A stretch of DNA of 64,000 bases from contig CAZFYX010000109.1 in the NCBI GenBank assembly GCA_964523885.1, forward strand, positions 1-64,000, in the 5' to 3' direction. The position numbers and the translations under genes were made by a program. A model generated the notes under the pieces. It was not told where the DNA came from and ran no database searches. It worked only from the letters and a program-made list of their open reading frames with translations. This stretch comes from SHXO01 sp964523885. GTDB lineage: Bacteria; Pseudomonadota; Gammaproteobacteria; Burkholderiales; SHXO01. Numbering within the stretch: position 1 is the first letter of the stretch; the number at the start of each line of letters is the position of its first letter. Shown here one piece after another: positions 6,737-17,286 of the stretch.

Positions 6737-9700
6737 ATGGCCAGGCCCGACGCGCCCCGGAGCCGCAACGCAGGTGGCGCACCCGCGGTTGGCGCGCTCC
6801 CGGGCGGCAATCTGGACCGGCTCACCCGTCTCGCCGCCCGTGCGCTGCGGGCTCCGCTCGCTGCCTTCCATCTGCTGCATGCTCAGCGCCGCTCCCTCAA
6901 GACCTGGATCGGCGTGCCCGAGCCCGCCGCCTCGCGCTTCGATGCGCTGCTCTCGACCGCCTTCCTGCAGCACCTGCACGGCTCGGACGATGCGCTGGTC
7001 GTGCGTGACGCGAGCCGCGACGCCCATGCACCGGAGGCCACTGCCGCACTCAGCGAACTGGGGATCGCCGCGTGCGTCTGCGTGCCGCTGCTGAGCGCGG
7101 GATGCAGGCTGGGCAGCCTGTGCGTGCTGGACGCCAGCCCGCACGAATGGAGCGACGACGACCTCGACATCCTGGCCGACCTGGCCGCAGTGGCGGTCTC
7201 CGAGATCGAGGTGCAGCGCGACTTCGTCGAGCAGGAGCGGCGCGAGGAAGCGCTGCGGGACAGCGAGGCGCGCCTGCGCGTGGCGATCCAGGCCACCGGC
7301 GCGGCGGTCTGGGAGATCGACCTGGCGCGCGGCGGCCTGGAGTACTTCGACCGGCGCGGTTGCGAGGTGCTGCAGATCGACCCCGAGCGGCGCGAGTGGC
7401 CCGCGGGGACGCTGTGCACCCACCTCCATCCGGACGACGTCCCGATCATGCAATCGGCGTTCGGCGCCTCCATGTCGGCACGGGTGCGCACGGTCGAGTA
7501 CCGGGTGATCCGTCGCGACGGCGAGATGCGCTGGCTGCAGGGCGCGGGCGAGCCCCGCCGCGACGCGCAGGGCCGCGTGCAGCGCTTCGTCGGGGTCTCG
7601 TTCGACGTCACCGAGCGCAAGCACGCGGAGCAGGCGCTGCGGGCGAGCGAGGAAGGGCTGCGGCTGGCACTGAGCGCCTCGCACGCGGGCGCCTGGCAGT
7701 GGGAGATCGCGACCAACGTGCTGCGCTGGTCGCGCGAGAACTGCGAGCTGCACGGCGTCGATCCGCACGACCCGCAGCCCACACCGCAGCGCTGGGAACA
7801 GCTGGTGCATCCGGAGGACTTCGCGCGCGTGCAGGCCGCCATCTGCGCGGCGCTCGAGGGCCGCGACGAGGAGGTGCGGGCGGAGTACCGCGTCGTGCAC
7901 CCCGACGGCAAGGTGCGCTGGCTGCTCGGCATCGGCCGCCTGCAGCGCTCGGCCGACGGCACCCCGGTCTCGCTCTCCGGCATCAACGTCGACATCACCG
8001 GGCGCCGCGAGGCCGAGCTCGCCCGCGAGCAGCTGGAGCGGGCCCTGCGCGAGAAGGAGGCGTTCCAGAACGCCATCCTGTCGAGTGCCAGCGTGTGCCT
8101 GATCGCGGTCGACACGCAGGGCCGCATCCTCAGCTTCAACCGCACCGCGGAGCGTCTGCTGGGCTACCGGGCGGAGGAGGTCGTGGGGCGGCTCTCGCCG
8201 CTGGCGTTGCACCTGCCCGCCGAGCTTGCGGCCCGGGCCGAGGCGCTGGGCCAGGAGCTGGGCCGCCCGGTCGACCCGCGCGAGGTCTTCATGACCCGGG
8301 TGCTGAAGGACGGTGCCGAGGCCGGCGAGTGGACCTACGTGCGCAAGGACGGCGGGACCTTCCCGGTCCACCTCACCGTCACCGCGCTGCGCGACCAGGC
8401 CGGCACGCTGATCGGGTACCTCGGCATCGCCCAGGACCTGACCGCCAACAAGGCCGTGGAGAACGCGCTGCGCGAGAGCGAGGCGCACCTGCGCATCATC
8501 ACCGACAGCACCGAGGCGTGGCTCGCACGCATCGACGTGCACCAGCGCTACCTGTTCGCCAACCGTGCCTTCACCGAGCGTGCCGGCATGCGGCGGCGCA
8601 GCGTGATCGGCCGCAGCGTGCGCGAGGTCGTGGGCGAGCGCGCTTACCGGGTGCTGGCGCCCGAGCTGGCGCGGGCGCTCGCGGGCGAGCGCGTGCTGTT
8701 CGAGGGGCTGGTGCCGTTCTACGCGATGGGCAGCCGCTACGTGCGCATCGAGTACATCCCCGAGCGCGACGAGCACGGTGTGGTGCACGGCGTGGTGGGC
8801 GTGATCGTGGACCTCACCGAGCGCCGCCGCGCGGAGGAGGCGCTGCGCGACAGCGAGGCGCGGCTCGCCACGCTGACCGCCGCGGTGCCCGCGATCCTGT
8901 TCAGCACCACCGCCGAAGGCCGCGTGGAGTACGTGAACGACACCTTCTTCGAGTACAGCGGGCTCTCGCGCGACACGCCGCCCGCGCCGGCGTGGCAGCG
9001 CATCGTGCATCACGACGACCTCGCGCGCGTGCTGGCCACCTGGGGCGAGGCGGTGCGCACCGGGCAGGACTTCAACGTCGAGTGCCGGCTGCGGCGCGCG
9101 GACGGCGCGTATCGCTGGTTCAAGGGCTACGCCGCGCAGCTGCGCGACGACCGGCGCGGGGCCAGCAAGTGGCTGGGCGTCGCGCTGGACATCGACGACC
9201 AGAAGATCGCCGAGGCGGCGCTGCAGGACGCCAACCGGCGCAAGAACGAGTTCCTGGCCATGCTTGCGCACGAGTTGCGCAACCCGCTCGCGCCGATCCG
9301 CAACTCCGCGCACATCCTGCAGATGCTGGCGGTGGGCGAACCGCGGCTGAAGACCACCACCGAGATGATCGGGCGCCAGGTGAACCACATGGCCCGCCTG
9401 ATCGACGACCTGCTCGACGTGGCGCGCATCACCCAGGGCAAGATCACGCTGCGGCGCGAGCCGCAGGAGCTCATGCCGCTGCTCTACAACGCGGTGGAGT
9501 CGGTGCGGCCGTTCATCGATGCGCGCGGACAGGAGCTGCGCATCGAGCCGGCCGCCGAGCCGCTCTATCTGGAGGCCGACGCCACCCGGGTGACCCAGGT
9601 CATCAGCAACCTGTTGAGCAACGCCACCAAGTACACCGACGCCGGCGGCCGCATCCAGCTGAGCGCCGGGCGCGAGGGCGACGACGTGGTGATCACCGTG

Positions 9701-10375
9701 TCGGACTCGGGGATCGGCATCACCGCCGAGCTGCTGCCGCACCTGTTCGACCCGTTCACGCAGTCGGAGCGAACGCTCGATCGCGCCCAGGGCGGCCTGG
9801 GCATCGGCCTGTCGCTGGTCAAGCGGCTGGTGGAGATGCACCAGGGTCGGGTGGATGTCTTCAGCGCGGGGCAGGGCCGCGGCAGCCGGTTCACCGTGCG
9901 CATCCCGGCGCTCGCACCGGCGCGGGCGCCGCAGCCGCTGCCGCCGCGCACCGTGCAGGTCGGCGGGAGCGCCTCGGCCCCGCTGCGGGTGCTGGTGGTG
10001 GACGACAACGTCGACGCCGAGCAGAGCGTCTCGCTGCTGATGCGCATGGAAGGCCACGAGGTGCGCGCTGCCCACGACGGGATCGAGGCGCTGGGCGAAG
10101 CGGTGGCGTTTCGCCCGCAGGTGGTGCTGCTCGACATCGGGCTGCCCGGCATGAACGGGTACGATGTCGCCCGCCGCCTGCGGCAGTCACCCGAGAGCGC
10201 CGATGCGGTCTTGGTCGCCATCACCGGGTACGGGCAGGCGGAGGATCGCGACCTCGCGCTCGAGGCCGGGTTCCAGCATCACCTGGTCAAGCCGGTGGAG
10301 CCGCTGGCGCTGCTCCAGCTGATCGCGCGGCTGGCCAGCCAGATCGAGGCGGAGCGACTGGAAGCCGGCGGCTGA
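6737..10375 (+). CDS. GAF/multi-PAS hybrid sensor histidine kinase
   Basis: A 1212-residue soluble signalling protein with no membrane segment. The order is GAF (about 20-160), five PAS/PAC units (about 175-830), HisKA with the phospho-His in LAHELRNPLAP (His845), HATPase with N box NLLSNATKY and glycine boxes DSGIGI and GGLGIGLSL, and a C-terminal receiver with phospho-Asp in LLDIGLPGMNG (Asp1133) and the conserved Lys of LVKPVEP. The ATG at 6737 has CAGGAGG 6 bases upstream; 14 in-frame codons before it were dropped. No HPt domain or response regulator lies nearby, so the phosphate must pass to a partner elsewhere. The signal is unknown; PAS units often bind haem, flavin or small aromatics. 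Confidence 0.9.
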   Translation: MARPDAPRSRNAGGAPAVGALPGGNLDRLTRLAARALRAPLAAFHLLHAQRRSLKTWIGVPEPAASRFDALLSTAFLQHLHGSDDALVVRDASRDAHAPEATAALSELGIAACVCVPLLSAGCRLGSLCVLDASPHEWSDDDLDILADLAAVAVSEIEVQRDFVEQERREEALRDSEARLRVAIQATGAAVWEIDLARGGLEYFDRRGCEVLQIDPERREWPAGTLCTHLHPDDVPIMQSAFGASMSARVRTVEYRVIRRDGEMRWLQGAGEPRRDAQGRVQRFVGVSFDVTERKHAEQALRASEEGLRLALSASHAGAWQWEIATNVLRWSRENCELHGVDPHDPQPTPQRWEQLVHPEDFARVQAAICAALEGRDEEVRAEYRVVHPDGKVRWLLGIGRLQRSADGTPVSLSGINVDITGRREAELAREQLERALREKEAFQNAILSSASVCLIAVDTQGRILSFNRTAERLLGYRAEEVVGRLSPLALHLPAELAARAEALGQELGRPVDPREVFMTRVLKDGAEAGEWTYVRKDGGTFPVHLTVTALRDQAGTLIGYLGIAQDLTANKAVENALRESEAHLRIITDSTEAWLARIDVHQRYLFANRAFTERAGMRRRSVIGRSVREVVGERAYRVLAPELARALAGERVLFEGLVPFYAMGSRYVRIEYIPERDEHGVVHGVVGVIVDLTERRRAEEALRDSEARLATLTAAVPAILFSTTAEGRVEYVNDTFFEYSGLSRDTPPAPAWQRIVHHDDLARVLATWGEAVRTGQDFNVECRLRRADGAYRWFKGYAAQLRDDRRGASKWLGVALDIDDQKIAEAALQDANRRKNEFLAMLAHELRNPLAPIRNSAHILQMLAVGEPRLKTTTEMIGRQVNHMARLIDDLLDVARITQGKITLRREPQELMPLLYNAVESVRPFIDARGQELRIEPAAEPLYLEADATRVTQVISNLLSNATKYTDAGGRIQLSAGREGDDVVITVSDSGIGITAELLPHLFDPFTQSERTLDRAQGGLGIGLSLVKRLVEMHQGRVDVFSAGQGRGSRFTVRIPALAPARAPQPLPPRTVQVGGSASAPLRVLVVDDNVDAEQSVSLLMRMEGHEVRAAHDGIEALGEAVAFRPQVVLLDIGLPGMNGYDVARRLRQSPESADAVLVAITGYGQAEDRDLALEAGFQHHLVKPVEPLALLQLIARLASQIEAERLEAGG

Positions 10376-10505
10376 GCCGGCGCCGCATCCCGCCCCCGAC
10401 CCGGCCCTGCGCCGCCGGTCGGGGCTACCCCAGGCCGCCAGTCGGCTATCATCTCACCCGCACAATGCCGGCGCGGCCGGTGGCGAAGAACAGGGGAGGG
10501 TGAGG

Positions 10506-11672
10506 ATGCGCAGTCTGGTGGCGCCGTTGGCGGCGCTCGTGCTGGCGGCGGGCAGTGTGCACGCCGCGGACAAGGTCAAGGTCGGGTTCCTGAGCACGCT
10601 GTCCGGGCCGTCGGCCGCGATCGGCATCGACATCCGCGACGGCTTCAACCTGCTGGTGCAGCAGAACGGCGGCAAGCTGGGCGGGCTGCCGGCCGAGCTC
10701 ATCCTCGGAGACGACCAGCAGAACCCGGATACCGGCAAACAGATCGCCGAGCGGATGCTCAAGAAGGACCGGGTCGACTTCGTCACCGGCATCGTCTTCA
10801 CCAACGTCATGCTCGCCGTGGCCCCCGCGATCCTGGAGTCGCAGACGTTCCTGATCAGCGCGAACGCCACCCCGCAGCTGTATTCGGGCGAAGGCTGCAA
10901 CCCCTACTTCTTCAGCACCTCCTGGCAGAACGACGGGGTGCACGAGGCCGCCGGCAAGTACGTCAGCGACAAGGGCTACAACAACATCGTGCTGATCGCG
11001 CCGAACTATCCGGCCGGCAAGGACGCGCTGACCGGGTTCAAGCGCTTCTACAAGGGCGCCATCGCCGACGAGATCTACACCAAGCTGGGGCAGCTCGACT
11101 ATTCCGCCGAGCTGGCGCAGATCCGCGCGGCCCGGCCGCAGGCGATCTACGTCTTCCTGCCGGGCGGCATGGGGGTGAACTTCGTCAAGCAGTACAACGC
11201 GGCTGGGCTGAACCGGCAGATCGCGCTGGTCGGTCCGGGCTTCATCGCCGACGAGGACGTGATCAAGGCCGTGGGCGAGCCGATGGTGGGCATGTTCAAC
11301 ACCGCGCAGTGGGCGCACGACCTGGACAATCCGCAGAACAAGCGCTTCGTCGCCGACTTCCAGAAGCAGTACGGGCGCCTGCCCACCGTGTACGCCTCGC
11401 AGGGCTACGACGCAGCGCAGCTGATCGATTCCGGGGTGCGCGACGTCAAGGGCAGGATCGACGACAAGGACGCCCTGCGCAAGGCGCTGCGGGCCGCCAA
11501 CTTCAAGTCCGTGCGCGGCGACTTCAGGTTCAACACCAACCAGGTGCCGATCCAGAGCTACTACCTGCGCGAGGTGGTGAAGGAGCCGGGCGGGCGCATC
11601 ACCAACAAGACCGTGGGCACGGTGCTCAAGGCGCACGGGGACGCGTATGCGTCATCCTGCCGGATGAAGTGA
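10506..11672 (+). CDS. ABC transporter substrate-binding protein (Liv/aromatic-acid type)
   Basis: A 388-residue periplasmic binding protein of the branched-chain amino acid family. The signal peptide MRSLVAPLAALVLAAGSVHA is followed by the mature start ADKVKVGFLSTLSGPSA. GGGAGGG (10494-10500) is a good ribosome site for the ATG. The family also binds benzoate-like and other aromatic acids. Because the operon is followed by a ring-hydroxylating dioxygenase, an aromatic substrate is more likely than leucine. A small hairpin TCATCC-TGCC-GGATGA (11652-11667) lies just before the stop and a junction repeat follows at once. Confidence 0.88.
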   Translation: MRSLVAPLAALVLAAGSVHAADKVKVGFLSTLSGPSAAIGIDIRDGFNLLVQQNGGKLGGLPAELILGDDQQNPDTGKQIAERMLKKDRVDFVTGIVFTNVMLAVAPAILESQTFLISANATPQLYSGEGCNPYFFSTSWQNDGVHEAAGKYVSDKGYNNIVLIAPNYPAGKDALTGFKRFYKGAIADEIYTKLGQLDYSAELAQIRAARPQAIYVFLPGGMGVNFVKQYNAAGLNRQIALVGPGFIADEDVIKAVGEPMVGMFNTAQWAHDLDNPQNKRFVADFQKQYGRLPTVYASQGYDAAQLIDSGVRDVKGRIDDKDALRKALRAANFKSVRGDFRFNTNQVPIQSYYLREVVKEPGGRITNKTVGTVLKAHGDAYASSCRMK

Positions 11673-11673
11673 G

Positions 11674-11773
11674 GTCCTAGGCGCCAGCCTCCAGACGCCA
11701 GATTCCAGAACTGCCGCGCGGCGCCGTTGCGCCGCTCTCAACCCCTGGTGTCTGGCGCCTAGGGCCTAGAGCC
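11674..11773. repeat. Junction inverted repeat, copy A
   Basis: The left arm CCTAGGCGCCAG...CCAGACGCCAG (11677-11701) and the right arm CTGGTGTCTGGCGCC-TAGGGCCTAGAGCCT (11744-11773) are complementary. An inner hairpin GCGGCGC-CGTT-GCGCCGC lies between them. The element fills the whole gap from the binding-protein stop to 7 bases before the livH ATG. Confidence 0.8.
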
Positions 11774-11780
11774 TCAAGCA

Positions 11781-12701
11781 ATGGATTTCATCCTCATCCT
11801 CGAGCAATCCTTGAATGGATTGCAATTCGGCCTGATGCTGTTCCTGCTCGCGGCCGGGCTCACGCTCGTGTTCGGGATCATGGACATGATCAACCTGGCG
11901 CACGGGTCGCTCTACATGGTCGGCGCCTATCTGGCTGCGACCGTCGCGGCTGCGACCGGCTCGTTCGTGACCGCCGTGCTGGCCGCGATGGCGGGCGCCG
12001 CGATCGTGGGGATGCTGCTGGAAACCGCGCTGCTGCGCCAGCTCTACCAGCGCGATCACCTCTCGCAGGTGCTGGCGACCTTTGCGCTGCTGCTCATCGC
12101 CAACGAAGTGGTGCGTATCGTGTGGGGCCCGCAGGCGCTGACGCTCAACCCCCCCGAGGCGCTGGCGGGGCCGGTCGAGCTCCTGCCCGGCTTCACCTAC
12201 CCGTCCTACCGCCTGCTGATCATCGGCGTCGGGCTGGCGGTCGCGGTGCTGCTCTATGTGCTGGTGTCGAAGACGCGGGTCGGGATGCTCGTGCGCGCCG
12301 GCGCGTCCAACCGCGAGATGGCGCAGGCGATGGGCGTGAACGTCAAGCGCCTGTTCACCCTCGTGTTCGGCGTCGGCGCCGCGCTCTCCGCGCTTGCCGG
12401 CGCGATGCTGGGGCCGCTGCTGGCTGTCGAGGTCGGCATGGGCGAGAGCATCCTGATCCTGGCCTTCGTGGTGATCGTCATCGGCGGCATCGGCTCGATC
12501 CGCGGCGCGCTGGCCGGGGCGATCCTGGTCGGCGTCGTCGATACCCTGGGGCGCACCCTGCTGCCCATGTCGCTGCGGATGGTGCTGCCGCCACAGGTTG
12601 CCGGCACGCTGGGGCCCTCGCTCGCCTCGATCCTCATCTACCTGATGATGGCCGCGGTGCTGTTCTGGCGGCCGCAGGGCCTGTTCCCCGCGCGCGCATA
12701 G
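11781..12701 (+). CDS. livH: ABC transporter permease, LivH type
   Basis: A 306-residue inner-membrane permease with about eight hydrophobic segments. Typical LivH features are the start FILILEQSLNGLQFGLMLFL, the motif AAGLTLVFGIMDMINLAHG and the EAA-like loop AMGVNVKRLFTLVFGVG. It pairs with LivM to form the channel. No Shine-Dalgarno is obvious: the bases before the ATG belong to junction repeat copy A. The livM ATG follows directly after the stop. Confidence 0.9.
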   Translation: MDFILILEQSLNGLQFGLMLFLLAAGLTLVFGIMDMINLAHGSLYMVGAYLAATVAAATGSFVTAVLAAMAGAAIVGMLLETALLRQLYQRDHLSQVLATFALLLIANEVVRIVWGPQALTLNPPEALAGPVELLPGFTYPSYRLLIIGVGLAVAVLLYVLVSKTRVGMLVRAGASNREMAQAMGVNVKRLFTLVFGVGAALSALAGAMLGPLLAVEVGMGESILILAFVVIVIGGIGSIRGALAGAILVGVVDTLGRTLLPMSLRMVLPPQVAGTLGPSLASILIYLMMAAVLFWRPQGLFPARA

Positions 12702-13653
12702 ATGGGCCGCAGCCTGCTCGAGCATCCGCTCCACGCGAAGGCCGCGCTGCCGGTCCTCGCACTGCTGGTCGCGCTGCCCTGGATCATGCAGGCGCTCGAC
12801 CAGCCCTTCTACACGGTGCTGGCCAGCCGCATCCTCATCTTCGCACTGGTAGCCACCAGCCTCAACCTGCTGGTGGGCTTCGGCGGCATGGTGAGCTTCG
12901 GCCACGCGGCCTTCTTCGGGACCGGTGCATACGTGGTCGGCATCCTCATGTTCCACGGCGTGGAGTCCGCCTGGATCGGCTGGGCCGCGGCGGCGGCCGT
13001 TGCGGCACTCGCAGCACTGGTGGTCGGTGCCATCAGCCTGCGCACCCGGGGCGTGTACTTCATCATGATCACGCTCGCGTTCGCGCAGATGCTCTATTTC
13101 GTGTTCGTCTCGCTGCGGACCTACGGTGGGGACGACGGGCTTTCGCTCCCCGGCCGCTCGCAGGTCGGATTCGGGATCGACCTCAAGCCGGACATCACCT
13201 TCTACTACGTGGTGCTGGGCATCGCGAGCCTCGCCTTCTACGCCGTGTGGCGGCTGGTCAACGCTCGCTTCGGCCGCGTGCTGCAGGGCATCCGCGAGAA
13301 CGAGACGCGCATGGAGGCGCTGGGCTACGCGGTCTACCGGTACAAGCTCATCGCCTTCGTCATCGCCGGCGCCATCGCCGGGCTCGGCGGCGCGCTGCTG
13401 GCCAACCAGAACGGGATGGCCAGCCCCAACATGCTGCACTGGTCGCAGTCGGGGATGCTGCTGATCATGGTGATCCTGGGCGGGGTGGGGTTCCTCTATG
13501 GCGGCGTGATCGGCGCCGCCGTGCTGCTGCTGATCGAGGAGATGCTCTCCGCTTACACGATGCACTGGCAGCTGGGCGTCGGCCTGGTGCTGCTGGCGGT
13601 GGTGCTGTTCGCCCCGAACGGCCTTGCGGCCATCCTGCGGGCGGGGCAGGCCC

Positions 13654-13661
<8 letters not shown>
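12702..13661 (+). CDS. livM: ABC transporter permease, LivM type
   Basis: A 319-residue inner-membrane protein with nine or ten hydrophobic segments. Signatures are LLVGFGGMVSFGHAAFFGTGAY and the cytoplasmic coupling loop RFGRVLQGIRENETRMEALGY, which contacts the ATPases. It begins immediately after the livH stop and its end overlaps the livG start by 8 bases, so the permease and ATPase genes are translationally coupled. Confidence 0.9.
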
Positions 13662-14405
<744 letters not shown>

Positions 14406-14409
<4 letters not shown>

Positions 14410-15116
14410 GCGGGTTGCTGGAGGTCTCGAACCTGGAAGCCGGTTACGGTCCGAGCAAGGTCCTGTTCGGGGTCGGGTTCTCCGTCGGAGCGGGCGAGGT
14501 CGCCACGCTGCTGGGACGCAACGGCATGGGCAAGACCACCACCGTCAAGTCGATCCTGGGACTGCTGCGCAGCACTGGCGGCGAGGTGCGCTTCCGCGGC
14601 GAGCGGATCGAGCGCTGGACGCCGGACCGCATCGCGCGCGCCGGCGTGGCGGTGGTGCCGGAGGGCCGCCAGATCTTCCCGAACCTGGGCGTCGAGGAGA
14701 ACCTGGTCGCATTCGCCGGCAACCGGTCCCGCGCGCGGGAGCCGTGGACGCTGGAGCGCGTGTACGCCATGTTCCCGCGCCTGCAGGAGCGCCGGCGCAA
14801 CCTCGGCAACCAGCTGTCCGGGGGCGAGCAGCAGATGCTCGCGATCGGCCGCGCGCTGATGACCAATCCGCACCTGCTGATCCTGGACGAGGCCACCGAG
14901 GGACTCGCCCCGCTGGTGCGCGAAGAGATCTGGCGCTGCCTGCACGAGCTCGGCCGTGCCGGGCAGAGCATCCTGGTGATCGACAAGTATGTCGAGCGCC
15001 TGATCGGCCTCGCCTCGCGGCACACCATCCTGGAGCGCGGCAAGGTCGTGTGGCAGGGCACCTCCGATGCGCTGGCCCGGGACCACGGGCTGTGGCATCG
15101 GTACCTGGGCGTATGA
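14406..15116 (+). CDS. livF: ABC transporter ATPase, LivF type
   Basis: A 236-residue nucleotide-binding subunit, last gene of the transporter operon. Walker A LGRNGMGKTTT, the motif VVPEGRQIFPNLGVEENL typical of LivF, signature LSGGEQQMLAIGRAL, Walker B LLILDEATEGLAP. It forms a heterodimer with LivG. Its ATG overlaps the livG TGA. A different repeat element fills most of the gap to the dioxygenase genes. Confidence 0.9.
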
Positions 15117-15141
15117 TGCCGGTCCAACGGCAGCATCATTT

Positions 15142-15261
15142 ACCGCAGGGGACGCAGAGGACCGCAGAGGACGGCCTACGGCTCCAACCGGATCCCTTGG
15201 CCGCCATCCAGCTGCAGGGCGTGCAGGCTTTCCTCTGCGTACCTCTGCGTCCTCTGCGGTC
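15142..15261. repeat. Inverted repeat of CGCAGAGGA units between livF and the dioxygenase
   Basis: The left arm ACCGCAGGGGACGCAGAGGA with a second CCGCAGAGGA (15142-15170) is complementary to the right arm at 15231-15261, which carries CCTCTGCGT three times and ends CCTCTGCGGT. The pattern is a known style of dispersed proteobacterial repeat. It is distinct from the junction repeats at 11.7, 17.3, 24.4, 38.2, 38.6, 39.2 and 61.1 kb. Confidence 0.75.
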
Positions 15262-15323
15262 AGCGCGTTCATCGGTTCAGTTTCTCCACACCACACTGGT
15301 GTGCCAGGCATGAGGAGGACGAT

Positions 15324-16649
15324 GTGCTCCGCGAAAAGATCCCCGATCTGACCGGCTTCGTCGAGCCCGACCGCGTCCGCAAGGAGGTCTACACCGACCC
15401 TGCCGTGTTCGAGCTCGAGATGGAGCGCATCCACGAGCGCGTGTGGATCTACTGCGGACACGAGTCGCAGGTCCCGAAGCCGGGCGATTACCACACGGTG
15501 CAGATCGGTCGCCAGCCCATGGTCATGGTGCGCGGCAAGGACGGCGCCGTCGGCGTGCTGTACAACCGCTGCCCGCACCGCGGCGCGATGATCTGCGGCG
15601 ACCGCCACGGCAGCGCCGGCGAGTTCTTCCGCTGCTCCTACCACGCGTGGACCTTCCACCACGACGGCACGCTGCGCAACATCCCGATGATGGAGTCGGG
15701 CTACCAGGGCACGCGCTGGGGCCGCGACAATCCCGACTGCAACATGAAGCGCGCCGCGCGCGTGGAGCGCTATCGCGGATTCGTCTTCGCCAGCCTCGCG
15801 CAGGACGGACCGACACTCGCGGAGTTCCTCGGCCCGGCGCGCATCGCCTTCGACGACATGTGCGACCGCGCGCCCGAGGGCGAAGTGGAGGTGGTGCCCA
15901 ACTGCTTCCGGGTGATCCAGAACTCGAACTGGAAGATCTTCCTGGAGAACCAGCTCGACGCGCTGCACCCGTCCGTGACGCACCAGTCCACCGGCCGGGC
16001 CGCGCGCGAAGTCGAGATGGAGATCGAGAAGCGCACCGGCAAGGCGCCGCTGTCCTACCACATGCTCTCGGCCTTCGCGACCGTGACCATCGACAAGTGG
16101 GACAACTTCCAGACCATCAACTATCCCTACGGCCACTGCATCCTGACCGGCTACATGGGCCTGCGGCCGCAGGATCCCGACACACTGGAGTACGAGCGGG
16201 TGCTGGCCAGGGCGTACGGCGAGCAGCGCAAGGAAGAGATCCTCGGCACCAACATCCATCACGTGCTGCTGTACCCGGGACTTTCGGTGCAGTCGCCGCT
16301 GCAGCAGCTGCGCGCCGTGCGCCCGCTGGGCGTGGACAGCACCCTGACCGAGATCTGGCACTTCCGCCTCAAGGGCGCACCCGAGCCGATCTACCGGCGC
16401 GCGCTGGCCTACTACAACCTGGTGAACTCCCCGTCGACGATGATCAACGCGGACGACCTGGAGAACTTCTGGAAGTGCCAGCAGGGTCTCACCAGCGATG
16501 GCGGCGACTGGGTGAGCTTCCATCGCCACCACGGCAGCGACGTCGAGAACAACGGCTCGGTCGAATCGGCGCCCGGCATGGGCACCTCCGAGGCGCCCAT
16601 GCGCAACCAGATGAAGGCCTGGGCGCAGTTCATGGGCCGGGAGGGCTGA
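15324..16649 (+). CDS. Aromatic ring-hydroxylating dioxygenase, alpha subunit
   Basis: A 441-residue catalytic subunit that adds both atoms of O2 to an aromatic ring. Rieske cluster ligands are Cys83-x-His85 and Cys104-x2-His107 (CPHRG, CSYHAW). The mononuclear iron site is Asp212-x2-His215-x4-His220 (DALHPSVTH). GTG start with GAGGAGG 5 bases upstream; an out-of-frame ATG overlaps it. The beta subunit starts one base after the stop. No ferredoxin or reductase gene is nearby, so electrons must come from components encoded elsewhere. The substrate is not deducible; an aromatic carboxylate fits the adjacent transporter. Confidence 0.9.
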   Translation: MLREKIPDLTGFVEPDRVRKEVYTDPAVFELEMERIHERVWIYCGHESQVPKPGDYHTVQIGRQPMVMVRGKDGAVGVLYNRCPHRGAMICGDRHGSAGEFFRCSYHAWTFHHDGTLRNIPMMESGYQGTRWGRDNPDCNMKRAARVERYRGFVFASLAQDGPTLAEFLGPARIAFDDMCDRAPEGEVEVVPNCFRVIQNSNWKIFLENQLDALHPSVTHQSTGRAAREVEMEIEKRTGKAPLSYHMLSAFATVTIDKWDNFQTINYPYGHCILTGYMGLRPQDPDTLEYERVLARAYGEQRKEEILGTNIHHVLLYPGLSVQSPLQQLRAVRPLGVDSTLTEIWHFRLKGAPEPIYRRALAYYNLVNSPSTMINADDLENFWKCQQGLTSDGGDWVSFHRHHGSDVENNGSVESAPGMGTSEAPMRNQMKAWAQFMGREG

Positions 16650-16650
16650 G

Positions 16651-17286
16651 GTGGCGGCGAAGAAGACGGCCCGCAAGGCTGCAGCCCCGGGGAAGGCGGG
16701 CGCAAGGCCGGTCGCCGCGAAGCGGGCGGCCCGACGGATTCCTGCGGCGAAGCCCGCCCGGAGCAGTGCGATGGGCAAGGCACCCGCCGCCGGCGCGAAG
16801 GCCAACGGCCTTGCGCTCCACTACGAAGTCGAGCAGTTCCTCTACCGCCAGGCCGAGCTGCTGGATCGCAAGCGCTGGCAGGACTACATCGACCTGTTCA
16901 CCGACGACGGCGTCTACTGGATGCCGGCCGATCCCGCGCACGAGCACTGGGACGGCGTGCCGTCCATCTTCGCCGAGGACCGGAACCTGATGACGGTGCG
17001 CATGAAACGCGTGCTGCACCCGGACGCGTGGTCTCAGCGGCCGTTGTGGGGTACCAACCACGTCGTCGGCAACGTCATCATCGAGCGGGTCTCGCCGACG
17101 GGCGACGTGGTGGTGCGCTCGCGCTTCCAGATGATGGAACTGCGCCGCGACGCCGTGCGCCACTTCGCCGGGTCGTACGTGCACCACCTGAAGCGGACCC
17201 CCAACGGGTATCGCATCAGCCTGCAGCGCGTGGACATGACGAACGCGCAGGCGGCGTTCGAGTATGTGTTGCAGGTCTGGGTTTAG
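16651..17286 (+). CDS. Ring-hydroxylating dioxygenase beta subunit with basic N-terminal tail
   Basis: A 211-residue small subunit. The normal fold (NTF2-like) starts near residue 52: ALHYEVEQFLYRQAELLDRK, then WQDYIDLFTDDGVYWMP and RSRFQMMELR. The first 50 residues are an extra Lys/Arg/Ala/Pro-rich tail (KKTARKAAAPGKAG, KRAARRIPAAKPAR) like AlgP or histone H1 tails and not usual in this family. An ATG at 16771 (MGKAPAAG) could give a normal-length protein, but GTG 16651 is coupled to the alpha gene. The 3' end, including the stop, is duplicated in inverse orientation just downstream (17277-17310). Confidence 0.85.
   Translation: MAAKKTARKAAAPGKAGARPVAAKRAARRIPAAKPARSSAMGKAPAAGAKANGLALHYEVEQFLYRQAELLDRKRWQDYIDLFTDDGVYWMPADPAHEHWDGVPSIFAEDRNLMTVRMKRVLHPDAWSQRPLWGTNHVVGNVIIERVSPTGDVVVRSRFQMMELRRDAVRHFAGSYVHHLKRTPNGYRISLQRVDMTNAQAAFEYVLQVWV

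Noticed and set aside
6440..10075. A 1211-codon open frame antisense to the hybrid kinase, and similar long antisense frames such as 54908-57373 and 18047-20146
   Set aside because: They mirror the high-GC codon pattern of clear genes on the other strand, have low-complexity Arg/Ala/His-rich products, and no domain or ribosome site.
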